Source of the DNA: Clostridia bacterium | GTDB taxonomy: Bacteria; Bacillota; Clostridia; Christensenellales; Aristaeellaceae | Direction: 5' to 3' | DNA length: 7,647 bases | Assembly (NCBI GenBank): GCA_017412445.1 | Contig: JAFPYA010000184.1 | Coordinates: 1 to 7,647 of the forward strand | In this document: positions 1-5,286 of the stretch, piece after piece | Position numbering within the stretch: the stretch's first letter is position 1 | Layout of the letters: every line of letters begins with the position of its first letter | Made by a program: the position numbers and the translations under genes | Notes under the pieces: generated by a model | The model's input: only the letters and a program-made list of their open reading frames with translations | What the model was told of the DNA's origin: nothing | Database searches by the model: none

Positions 1-837
1 CTTGCGGATCAGGGTTTCGATTGGAACACCATCTATGACATGCAGGCGAACGGCACATGGACCTGGGCGGCGCTTGAGGATATCGCAGGTAAGATGACCA
101 AGTATCTGAACAACGATGGCAATACTGACATTTACGGCTTGATAGGTTCTGCCGACGATTTCCATACTATGGCTGTTTATACCAACGGCGGCAGCTTCTT
201 CGCTTTCGATGAGAACGGTGAACTTACTATTAATGTAAATTCTCAGGAAGCTATTAACGCTCTTAACTGGTCAAAGAAGGTGTGGAACGAGTATTCCATG
301 CCAACTCCTGACGGAGCCAAATGGGACTGGTACAAGGATACTTTTAAAGCAGGCACTACCGCCTTTTACATGTATCAGACTTACGGCGGATACAACGACA
401 ACGCTGAACTCGCAGATACAGACTTCGACTGGGGCTGCGTAGCCTTTCCTGTACCCGAAGAGGGCGGCAACTATATCCATATAGCAAATGATACATTCGT
501 GGTTATCCCCAACGTTTACGATGATCCTGAGCTTATTGCACAGATGTGCTTCATCTACGATCTCTATACCGACCCCACTCCCGGTTATGATGACGAGTAT
601 GCTTGGATAGGCAACAAGTACAACTACACCGATGACCGCGCCGTAGAGGAGACTTATGCAATGCTGCGCGAAGCCGAGCATACTGTTGCCGGAGATTGGC
701 TCTACCTTGGAACCAGAAATGACGTCATGGGCAACAACCTGTTGTGGGCATTGTGGAGAGAACCTGCCGAAGTTATAGAGGAATCCACACCTGCCTGGCA
801 GGCACTTTGTGACAACTTTAATCATCCGAAGAAGTAA
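1..837 (+). CDS. ABC transporter extracellular solute-binding protein, C-terminal part (5' end outside window)
   Basis: The frame is open from base 1 and runs 278 codons to TAA at 835-837, so the start, the signal peptide and roughly the first third of the protein lie to the left. The visible part opens with the pattern typical of family 1 sugar-binding proteins: a Trp-rich segment (NGTWTWAALEDIAGKMT), then an Asn/Asp-rich turn followed by IYGL, which corresponds to the usual DGDGKxDxYG stretch. A ...FxxGxTAFYM segment and a later FPVPEEGG segment also fit the mature two-lobed binding fold. Such proteins are usually lipid-anchored outside the membrane and deliver oligo- or monosaccharides to an ABC importer. 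The many surface Trp, Tyr and Asp residues fit a carbohydrate ligand, but the ligand cannot be read from sequence. No permease or ATPase gene follows; a terminator does. An internal ATG at 40 is not the true start, because the family similarity continues upstream of it. Confidence 0.88.
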   Translation, partial: LADQGFDWNTIYDMQANGTWTWAALEDIAGKMTKYLNNDGNTDIYGLIGSADDFHTMAVYTNGGSFFAFDENGELTINVNSQEAINALNWSKKVWNEYSMPTPDGAKWDWYKDTFKAGTTAFYMYQTYGGYNDNAELADTDFDWGCVAFPVPEEGGNYIHIANDTFVVIPNVYDDPELIAQMCFIYDLYTDPTPGYDDEYAWIGNKYNYTDDRAVEETYAMLREAEHTVAGDWLYLGTRNDVMGNNLLWALWREPAEVIEESTPAWQALCDNFNHPKK

Positions 838-854
838 GATTATTCCTGCTTTTC

Positions 855-890
855 AGCCTTCGGGGTTACCCGGGGGCTTTACTTTTGTTT
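855..890 (+). terminator. Rho-independent terminator of the solute-binding protein gene
   Basis: A ten-base stem (AGCCTTCGGG, 855-864) pairs with CCCGGGGGCT (869-878) around a four-base GTTA loop. Eight pairs are Watson-Crick and two are U-G. A broken T-run (TTTACTTTTGTTT, 878-890) follows directly. It sits 17 bases after the stop codon, so it ends the transporter transcript and separates it from the recombinase. In the reverse direction no T-run follows the hairpin, so it appears to act one way only. Confidence 0.85.
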
Positions 891-909
891 CGCAAATCAA
901 TTACGAAAC
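887..909. repeat. Imperfect 23-bp palindrome just upstream of the recombinase promoter
   Basis: GTTTCG (887-892) and CGAAAC (904-909) are exact inverted arms. With the inner bases included, nine of eleven positions pair around a central C at 898. The left arm overlaps the T-run of the preceding terminator, and the right arm ends five bases before the proposed -35 box. It could be an operator or a recombinase-binding site, or it could be chance in AT-rich DNA. Confidence 0.4.
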
Positions 910-914
910 TTAAA

Positions 915-944
915 TTGACTTTATACACATAAAGGTGGTATCAT
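915..944 (+). promoter_or_regulatory. Likely sigma-A promoter of the recombinase gene
   Basis: TTGACT (915-920) matches the -35 consensus at five of six positions. TATCAT (939-944) matches the -10 consensus at five of six, with an 18-base spacer. It lies 48 bases upstream of the proposed start codon at 992, in AT-rich DNA after the terminator of the preceding gene. This gives the recombinase its own transcript. Confidence 0.6.
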
Positions 945-977
945 CACTAATTTACAATAATACATCCACAAATTGAA

Positions 978-981
978 AGGA
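978..981 (+). promoter_or_regulatory. Ribosome binding site that decides the recombinase start
   Basis: The AGGA core (inside GAAAGGA) lies only one base before the ATG at 983, too close to serve it. It lies ten bases before the ATG at 992. The second ATG is therefore preferred, giving a protein that begins MATTQPI, which also fits the usual short N-terminus of this recombinase group. Confidence 0.55.
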
Positions 982-991
982 AATGATACAA

Positions 992-1564
992 ATGGCAACA
1001 ACACAGCCGATAAGAAACCGTGAGGACTTAAAACGGTTGGCTGAATACTTTTTGAACAAAGGAGAGAAAAGAAACTATGTGCTTGTGGTGCTGGCTTCGT
1101 CTACGGCGCTCAGAATCGGTGATCTTCTGAAGCTGAAATGGACGGATGTCTATGATGAAAAAACGAATATGGTAAAAACGCACATAGTTTTATCCGAGCA
1201 GAAGACAGGTAAACCCAAGGCAATTGCCATAAACGAGGCGGCGACGTCCGCACTTAACAGGTATTACCAGAGCCGAAGCGGTGACTATATATTTGACAAC
1301 GGCAGGGGAGAGCAAAAGCCCATAGGAAGACAGCAGGCCTGGCGGATTATCACTGCGGCATCGGAAAAGATAGGCTTAAAGGGACAAATCAGCTGCCATA
1401 GCCTCAGAAAAACATGGGGTTATCATGCCTGGAGCTGCTTTCGGGTGTCGCCTGTAGTCATAATGCAGATTTACAATCACAGCTCCTTCGAAATCACAAA
1501 ACGTTACCTTGGCATTACTCAGGACGAAATGGACAGGGCGTACAGAAGTGTGGAGCTGTTTTGA
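992..1564 (+). CDS. Minimal tyrosine recombinase / integrase (catalytic domain only)
   Basis: This 190-residue protein is a site-specific recombinase of the phage-integrase family. It cuts and rejoins DNA through a 3'-phosphotyrosine link. All expected active-site residues are visible: Arg41 in TALRIGDLLKLKW (box I), Lys71 in the EQKTGK beta-hairpin, His136 and Arg139 in CHSLRKT (box II), His163 in YNHSS, and the nucleophile Tyr172 in KRYLGI. It should therefore be catalytically competent. The N-terminal SAM-like DNA-binding domain of full-length integrases (usually 300-400 residues in all) is missing; only about 30 residues precede the catalytic core. Similar short solo recombinases are known in Clostridia, so this is probably the natural length, not a truncation. 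The gene has its own promoter and terminator and no excisionase or phage neighbour. Its DNA looks richer in A and T than the der operon. An alternative ATG at 983 would add three residues. Its substrate sites are unknown. Confidence 0.9.
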   Translation: MATTQPIRNREDLKRLAEYFLNKGEKRNYVLVVLASSTALRIGDLLKLKWTDVYDEKTNMVKTHIVLSEQKTGKPKAIAINEAATSALNRYYQSRSGDYIFDNGRGEQKPIGRQQAWRIITAASEKIGLKGQISCHSLRKTWGYHAWSCFRVSPVVIMQIYNHSSFEITKRYLGITQDEMDRAYRSVELF

Positions 1565-1591
1565 ATTTGTGAAGAGGGAAAAGAAACCAAC

Positions 1592-1614
1592 GACAAGCCG
1601 GCTTGTTTTATCTT
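1592..1614 (+). terminator. Probable terminator of the recombinase gene
   Basis: ACAAGCCGGCTTGT (1593-1606) is a perfect 14-base palindrome that can fold as a five-pair stem, six with a G-U pair at the base, around a CCGG loop. TTTTATCTT follows. It lies 28 bases after the stop codon. The stem is short, so termination may be partial. The self-complementary sequence could also be a protein-binding site. Confidence 0.5.
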
Positions 1615-1616
1615 AA

Positions 1617-1676
1617 ATGAGCCGGCGTATTTATTCCAATCAGATTACATTTTAATTTGGGCACATTCCGGCTCAT
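1617..1676. repeat. 9-bp inverted repeat flanking a 42-bp AT-rich spacer
   Basis: ATGAGCCGG (1617-1625) is matched exactly by CCGGCTCAT (1668-1676). The left arm contains GCCGGC, which also occurs inside the preceding palindrome at 1597-1602, so these GC-rich blocks stand out in otherwise AT-rich DNA. A small inner CCAA/TTGG pairing (1636-1639 with 1657-1660) would shorten the loop of a folded form. No protein is encoded here. It may be a structured 3' tail of the recombinase transcript, a remnant of a small repeat element, or recombinase sites. Confidence 0.5.
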
Positions 1677-1701
1677 ATTACAATATTTGGGCATTTATCC
1701 G
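1655..1701 (+). repeat. Direct repeat, ATTTGGGCA twice, 30 bp apart
   Basis: ATTTGGGCA occurs at 1655-1663 and again at 1685-1693. The similarity extends loosely on both sides: ATTACA occurs shortly before each copy, and CCG shortly after. The period is 30 bases (close to three helical turns), which would place two bound proteins on about the same face of the DNA. The second copy lies just upstream of the der promoter. Confidence 0.45.
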
Positions 1702-1708
1702 AAAACAC

Positions 1709-1737
1709 TTGTAAATTTACACTCAATAGTATAAAAT
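1709..1737 (+). promoter_or_regulatory. Likely promoter of the der operon
   Basis: TTGTAA (1709-1714) and TAAAAT (1732-1737) are separated by 17 bases. TATAAA at 1730-1735 is an alternative -10 with a 15-base spacer. The region is strongly AT-rich, and the -10 lies 27 bases before the der start codon. No other good promoter is apparent before the downstream genes, so this one probably drives the whole operon. Confidence 0.5.
1710..1721. promoter_or_regulatory. Perfect 12-bp palindrome overlapping the der -35 box (possible operator)
   Basis: TGTAAATTTACA reads the same on both strands. It covers most of the proposed -35 box, a position where a bound dimeric repressor would block RNA polymerase. 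I do not recognise the sequence as the site of a particular regulator. AT-rich palindromes of this length can arise by chance. Confidence 0.35.
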
Positions 1738-1749
1738 AATAATATAACA

Positions 1750-1756
1750 AAAGGAG
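1750..1756 (+). promoter_or_regulatory. Ribosome binding site of der
   Basis: AAAGGAG lies eight bases before the ATG at 1765. The spacing is close to ideal and supports this start, which gives the standard MAKPLVAVVGRPNVGKS beginning of Der. Confidence 0.8.
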
Positions 1757-1764
1757 AAATAGTT

Positions 1765-3093
1765 ATGGCAAAACCTTTGGTGGCAGTGGTCGGCAGACCT
1801 AACGTAGGCAAGTCCACCTTCTTTAATAAAATGGCCGGCAGGCGCATCGCCATAGTTGAGGACACGCCCGGCGTGACCCGCGACAGAGTATATGCAGACT
1901 GCGAATGGCTCAGTCATAAATTCACGCTTATTGATACCGGCAGCATAGATCCCCATAGCGATGACCCACTGCTCAAGCAAATGAAGCGGCAGGCGGAAAT
2001 CGCTATTGAGACCTGCGACGTCATATTGTTCTTTGTAGATGGCAAGCAGGGCCTTACCGCCGATGATGAAACCGTTGCTGACATGCTCAGGCGCTCAGGC
2101 AAGCCCGTGCTGCTGGTTGTAAATAAAATAGACAACATAAAGCTGATGAACGAGGTGTACGATTTTTATCAGCTGGGCATCGGCGACCCGATAGGCATAA
2201 GCTCTGTAAACCTATTGAACATGGGCGACCTGCTCGACGAGGTTGTAAAGCTTTTCCCTGCCGACAGCACTGAGGACGAAGAGGACAAGGCCGTCTCGAT
2301 AGCCGTGGTCGGTAAGCCCAACGTGGGCAAATCCTCGCTGGTAAACAGGATTCTTGGCGAAGAGCGCGTGATGGTCAGTGACATCGCGGGCACCACCCGC
2401 GACGCCATAGACACGCGCTTTAAAGACGGCGACGATGAATATATAATAATTGATACCGCAGGCATACGCAGAAAGCGCGCGATAGAGTATCAGTCGCTTG
2501 AACGCTTCTCTGTTGTAAGAAGCTTTGCCGCGATAGACCGCTGCGACGTGGCGCTTCTGCTCATAGACGCAAAGGAAGGCGTAAGCGAGCAGGACGCGAA
2601 AATCGCCGGCTACATAGACGAGGCAGGCAAGCCCGCGGTAATCGTCATAAACAAATGGGACGCCGTAGAAAAGGAAACGGGCACCCTCGAAAAGAACACA
2701 AAGGAAGTGCGCGAAAAGCTCAAGTTTATGGAGTACGCGCCGGTTGTTTACATTTCGGCGCTCACGGGTCAGCGCGTTAACCGCATACTGTCCATGGTCA
2801 GGAGCGTATACGAGCAGGCCTCGCGCAGGATCACCACCGGACTGCTCAACGACATACTTCAGGACGCGCAAAATGCGCTCCAGCCCCCGGCCACATCGGG
2901 CCGAAGGCTCAGGATATATTACGCCACCCAGCAGAGCACAAACCCGCCGACCTTCGTGTTTTTCATAAACGACAAGGACTTGATGCATTTTTCGTATGAG
3001 CGCTACCTCGAAAACCGCTTCAGGCAGGCTTTCGGCTTTGAAGGCACGCCTATAAGGTTCCTGCTCAGAGAAAAAGGAGGAGAAGAACAGTGA
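1765..3093 (+). CDS. der: Ribosome-associated double GTPase Der (EngA)
   Basis: Der binds and hydrolyses GTP to help mature the 50S ribosomal subunit in the cytoplasm, and it is generally essential. The 442 residues match the usual bacterial length and layout: GTPase domain 1 (about 4-165), an acidic linker (168-175), GTPase domain 2 (about 177-350) and a C-terminal KH-like domain (about 352-437) ending GTPIRFLLREK. Domain 1 shows G1 at 10-18 (GRPNVGKST), TRD at 38-40 and NKID at 120-123. Domain 2 shows G1 at 183-191 (GKPNVGKSS), TTRD at 210-213, DTAG at 230-233, NKWD at 296-299 and SAL at 331-333. Oddly, the G3 motif of domain 1 is DTGS (57-60), where the family has DTGG or DTCG, and its G5 region reads SSVNLLN instead of the usual SAxxxxG. 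Domain 2 looks fully intact. The gene has its own promoter and overlaps plsY by four bases, a pairing common in Bacillota. Identity is certain. Confidence 0.98.
   Translation: MAKPLVAVVGRPNVGKSTFFNKMAGRRIAIVEDTPGVTRDRVYADCEWLSHKFTLIDTGSIDPHSDDPLLKQMKRQAEIAIETCDVILFFVDGKQGLTADDETVADMLRRSGKPVLLVVNKIDNIKLMNEVYDFYQLGIGDPIGISSVNLLNMGDLLDEVVKLFPADSTEDEEDKAVSIAVVGKPNVGKSSLVNRILGEERVMVSDIAGTTRDAIDTRFKDGDDEYIIIDTAGIRRKRAIEYQSLERFSVVRSFAAIDRCDVALLLIDAKEGVSEQDAKIAGYIDEAGKPAVIVINKWDAVEKETGTLEKNTKEVREKLKFMEYAPVVYISALTGQRVNRILSMVRSVYEQASRRITTGLLNDILQDAQNALQPPATSGRRLRIYYATQQSTNPPTFVFFINDKDLMHFSYERYLENRFRQAFGFEGTPIRFLLREKGGEEQ
3074..3080 (+). promoter_or_regulatory. Ribosome binding site that fixes the GTG start of plsY
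   Basis: AAGGAGG lies inside the end of der, nine bases before GTG at 3090. No ATG is available at suitable spacing; the next in frame is at 3111, twenty-one bases later and inside the first membrane segment. The GTG start overlaps the der stop as GTGA, a classic translational coupling arrangement. Confidence 0.8.
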
Positions 3094-3755
3094 TATTGTT
3101 GCTGCGCATAATGCTTACGGCGACAATGGCATATTCATTGGGTTCGATTTCGGTAGGTGTAGTGGTTGCAAAGCTCTACGGCCGCATAGACATCCGTAAG
3201 GAGGGCAGCGGCAACGTGGGCATGACCAACGTCATGCGTACGCTCGGCTGGGTGCCCAGCATACTGACGTTTGCGGGCGACACGCTCAAGGGCTTTTTGG
3301 CCTCGTATCTCGGCTACCTTATCGCCGGCGAAATAGGCATTCATGTGGGCGGTATAGCCGCGATAATTGGCCATAACTGGCCGTTGTTTTTTAACTTCAA
3401 GGGCGGCAAAGGCATGTCGACCTCGCTTGGCTATCTGCTCATGATGGACTGGCGCATAGGCCTTATACTTTTGGGAGTACAGATTATAATAGTATTAATC
3501 ACGGGCCTTATGTCGGTGGCGTCTCTGACCACTGCAGTTTTGCTGCCGGCGGTGACAGCGCTGTTTCATCCCACGGATTGGCCGTGCATAGTCTTTACTC
3601 TTGCAATCGCGATACTTGCCGTGTATTCACACAGGCAAAATATAGACCGCCTCTCAAAGGGCACAGAGAACAAACTCGACGCGCAAAAGATTACAGAGAC
3701 ATCCGAAAGCTGGGTAAGAAAGATCAGAAACAGGAGGAAGCAACGTCATGGATAA
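3090..3755 (+). CDS. plsY: Acyl-phosphate glycerol-3-phosphate acyltransferase PlsY
   Basis: PlsY is an integral membrane enzyme that transfers an acyl chain from acyl-phosphate (made by PlsX) to glycerol-3-phosphate. This gives lysophosphatidic acid, the first step of phospholipid synthesis. The 221 residues are slightly longer than the usual 190-215. All three family motifs are present: SGNVGMTNVMRTLG (40-53), GHNWPLFFNFKGGKG (94-108) and SHRQNIDRLSKGTE (180-193). Hydrophobic segments around 3-27, 53-79, 84-97, 112-160 and 164-180 fit the multi-span fold. Small departures are Met45 for the usual Ala and Ser180 for the usual Arg beside motif 3. The C-terminus is an unusual basic tail (RKIRNRRKQRHG) whose codons carry the ribosome binding site of the next gene. 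The start is GTG, overlapping der by four bases; the end overlaps the sugar kinase by eight. gpsA, which I recall as a common neighbour of this pair, is not here. Confidence 0.96.
   Translation: MILLLRIMLTATMAYSLGSISVGVVVAKLYGRIDIRKEGSGNVGMTNVMRTLGWVPSILTFAGDTLKGFLASYLGYLIAGEIGIHVGGIAAIIGHNWPLFFNFKGGKGMSTSLGYLLMMDWRIGLILLGVQIIIVLITGLMSVASLTTAVLLPAVTALFHPTDWPCIVFTLAIAILAVYSHRQNIDRLSKGTENKLDAQKITETSESWVRKIRNRRKQRHG
3732..3737 (+). promoter_or_regulatory. Ribosome binding site of the sugar kinase gene, inside plsY
   Basis: AGGAGG lies ten bases before ATG at 3748, within the last codons of plsY. It supports the start that overlaps plsY by eight bases and suggests that the two genes are translated in a coupled way. 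Confidence 0.75.
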
Positions 3756-5268
3756 GTGTTTGATCGGCTTGGTCATAGGCACCAGCGGCACAAAATGTCT
3801 GCTGTGCGACGACAAGGGCAAGGTGCTGACCTCATCCACACAGACATATCCTCTCTATACCCCAAGGCACGGCTGGGCGGAGCAGAAGCCGGAGGACTGG
3901 TGGGACGCCGTAAAGCGTGGCTTAAAGGCGCTGTTTGAAAAGTGCCCCATAGATAAAACGCAGATTATTGGCCTGTCGTTCTCAGGCCAGATGCACGGTC
4001 TTGTAGCGCTCGACGAAAATATGAAGGTGATTCGTCCCGCCATACTCTGGAACGACCAGCGCACCCAAAAGCAGTGCGACGAGATAACAGAAATCGCAGG
4101 CGGAGTGGAAGGTCTGCTTTCCTACACCAACAACGTCATGCTGACCGGCTACACCGGCGGCAAAATCATATGGCTCAAGGAGGAGGAACCCGAAGCCTTC
4201 GCAAAAATGAAGGTGTTCCTCTGCCCGAAGGACTATATACGCTTCAAGTTTACGGGAAAAATTGCAATGGACATGTCCGAGGCCTCAGGCACCGGCTTCC
4301 TCGACACAAAGCGCAGATGTTGGGCTGAAGAGCTCATAAAAAAGGTCGGCCTCGACATGAGCATCTTCCCCGATACGCTCGAATCCACCGACAAGGCCGG
4401 CGAGGTCACGGCCGAAGCTGCCCAGGAAACCGGTCTCCCCGAGGGGCTAAACGTCTACGCGGGTGGCGGCGACGCGGTCATTCAGACCACTGGCACAGGC
4501 CTCGTGAAGCCGGGCGTGCTGGGCGTTGTAATCGGCACCAGCGGCAACGTCTCTATGGGGCTTGACCGTTACAGCGACAACCCCGGCGGAAAGCTGCAGA
4601 TGTTCTGCAACAATGAAAAGGGGCTGTGGCATTGCTTCGGCTGCACGCTCACGGCGGGCGGCGCACTGAGCTGGTTTACTGACACTCTGGCCGGTGAAGA
4701 CAAGGCCGATGCCGAAAAACTGGGCAAAAAGAGCTACGCGCTCATAGATGAAAGGGCGGCGGAGGTGCCCGCAGGCTCAAATGGCGTGCTGTTTGCACCG
4801 TATCTGAGCGGCGAGCGCTGCCCGTATCCCGATCCCAACGCCAAGGGCATATTCTACGGGTTGTCGCTGGGCACTTCGAGAGCCGCGATGGCAAGAGCGG
4901 TTATGGAGGGCGTAACCTTCAGCTTAAAGCAGGTAGTCGAGCTCATGAGCACCAGAGTCAAGCCCGAAAAGGTATATCTGTCAGGCGGCGGAGCGTCAAG
5001 CGAGCTTTGGAAGCAGATGGCGGCAGATATATTTGAGCTGCCGGTGTACACTATGTCCGCTGCCAAGGAGGGCGGCGCATACGGCGCAGTGCTCGTGGCA
5101 GGCGTAGGCGCGGGCGTATGGAAGGATCTGAACGAAGCGATACAGGTGCTCAAGGAAGACGAAAAGCACTATACGCCGAACCCGGATACCATTCCCGCCT
5201 ACCGCAAGGCCTACGAGAAGTATAAAATGCTCTATGCGGCCAACAAGCCCATATTCGATATGGAATAA
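3748..5268 (+). CDS. xylB: FGGY-family carbohydrate kinase, xylulokinase type
   Basis: This 506-residue protein matches xylulokinases along its whole length. They phosphorylate D-xylulose with ATP, feeding the pentose phosphate pathway in the cytoplasm. Features in order: GTSGTK phosphate loop (11-16), a segment ending WAEQKPEDWW (43-52), sugar-binding GQMHG (80-84), ILWNDQRT (99-106), PKDYIRFKFTG (160-170), DMSEASGT (175-182), GGGDA with the catalytic Asp242 (239-243), IGTSGNVS (262-269), YLSGERCPYPDP and, near the end, SGGGASSELWKQ (the FGGY C-terminal ATP-site signature). One key residue is missing: the family begins GxDxGT, but here it is GLVIGT, with Val9 (GTC, 3772-3774) for Asp. E. coli XylB uses the equivalent Asp6 together with Asp233. 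The change may reduce activity, or mark a variant subfamily or a sequence error. No xylose isomerase gene is nearby, so the substrate could be another ketopentose or related sugar. Symbol given on overall similarity. Confidence 0.85.
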   Translation: MDKCLIGLVIGTSGTKCLLCDDKGKVLTSSTQTYPLYTPRHGWAEQKPEDWWDAVKRGLKALFEKCPIDKTQIIGLSFSGQMHGLVALDENMKVIRPAILWNDQRTQKQCDEITEIAGGVEGLLSYTNNVMLTGYTGGKIIWLKEEEPEAFAKMKVFLCPKDYIRFKFTGKIAMDMSEASGTGFLDTKRRCWAEELIKKVGLDMSIFPDTLESTDKAGEVTAEAAQETGLPEGLNVYAGGGDAVIQTTGTGLVKPGVLGVVIGTSGNVSMGLDRYSDNPGGKLQMFCNNEKGLWHCFGCTLTAGGALSWFTDTLAGEDKADAEKLGKKSYALIDERAAEVPAGSNGVLFAPYLSGERCPYPDPNAKGIFYGLSLGTSRAAMARAVMEGVTFSLKQVVELMSTRVKPEKVYLSGGGASSELWKQMAADIFELPVYTMSAAKEGGAYGAVLVAGVGAGVWKDLNEAIQVLKEDEKHYTPNPDTIPAYRKAYEKYKMLYAANKPIFDME

Positions 5269-5286
5269 GCAAGAAGCGTTTTTGCA

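Noticed and set aside
40..42. ATG at 40 as the start of the solute-binding protein
   Set aside because: The reading frame and family-like sequence continue upstream to base 1, there is no signal peptide after this ATG, and no ribosome binding site precedes it.
983..985. ATG at 983 as the recombinase start
   Set aside because: The ribosome binding site would be only one base away; the ATG at 992 has workable spacing.
949..1721. Shared 8-mers AATTTACA and TTACAATA on both sides of the recombinase as possible att repeats
   Set aside because: They are short, AT-only apart from one base, not at matching positions relative to the gene, and expected by chance in this composition.
2212..2988. A 258-codon open frame on the - strand inside der
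   Set aside because: It is a shadow of der with no family resemblance and no ribosome binding site that I can support.
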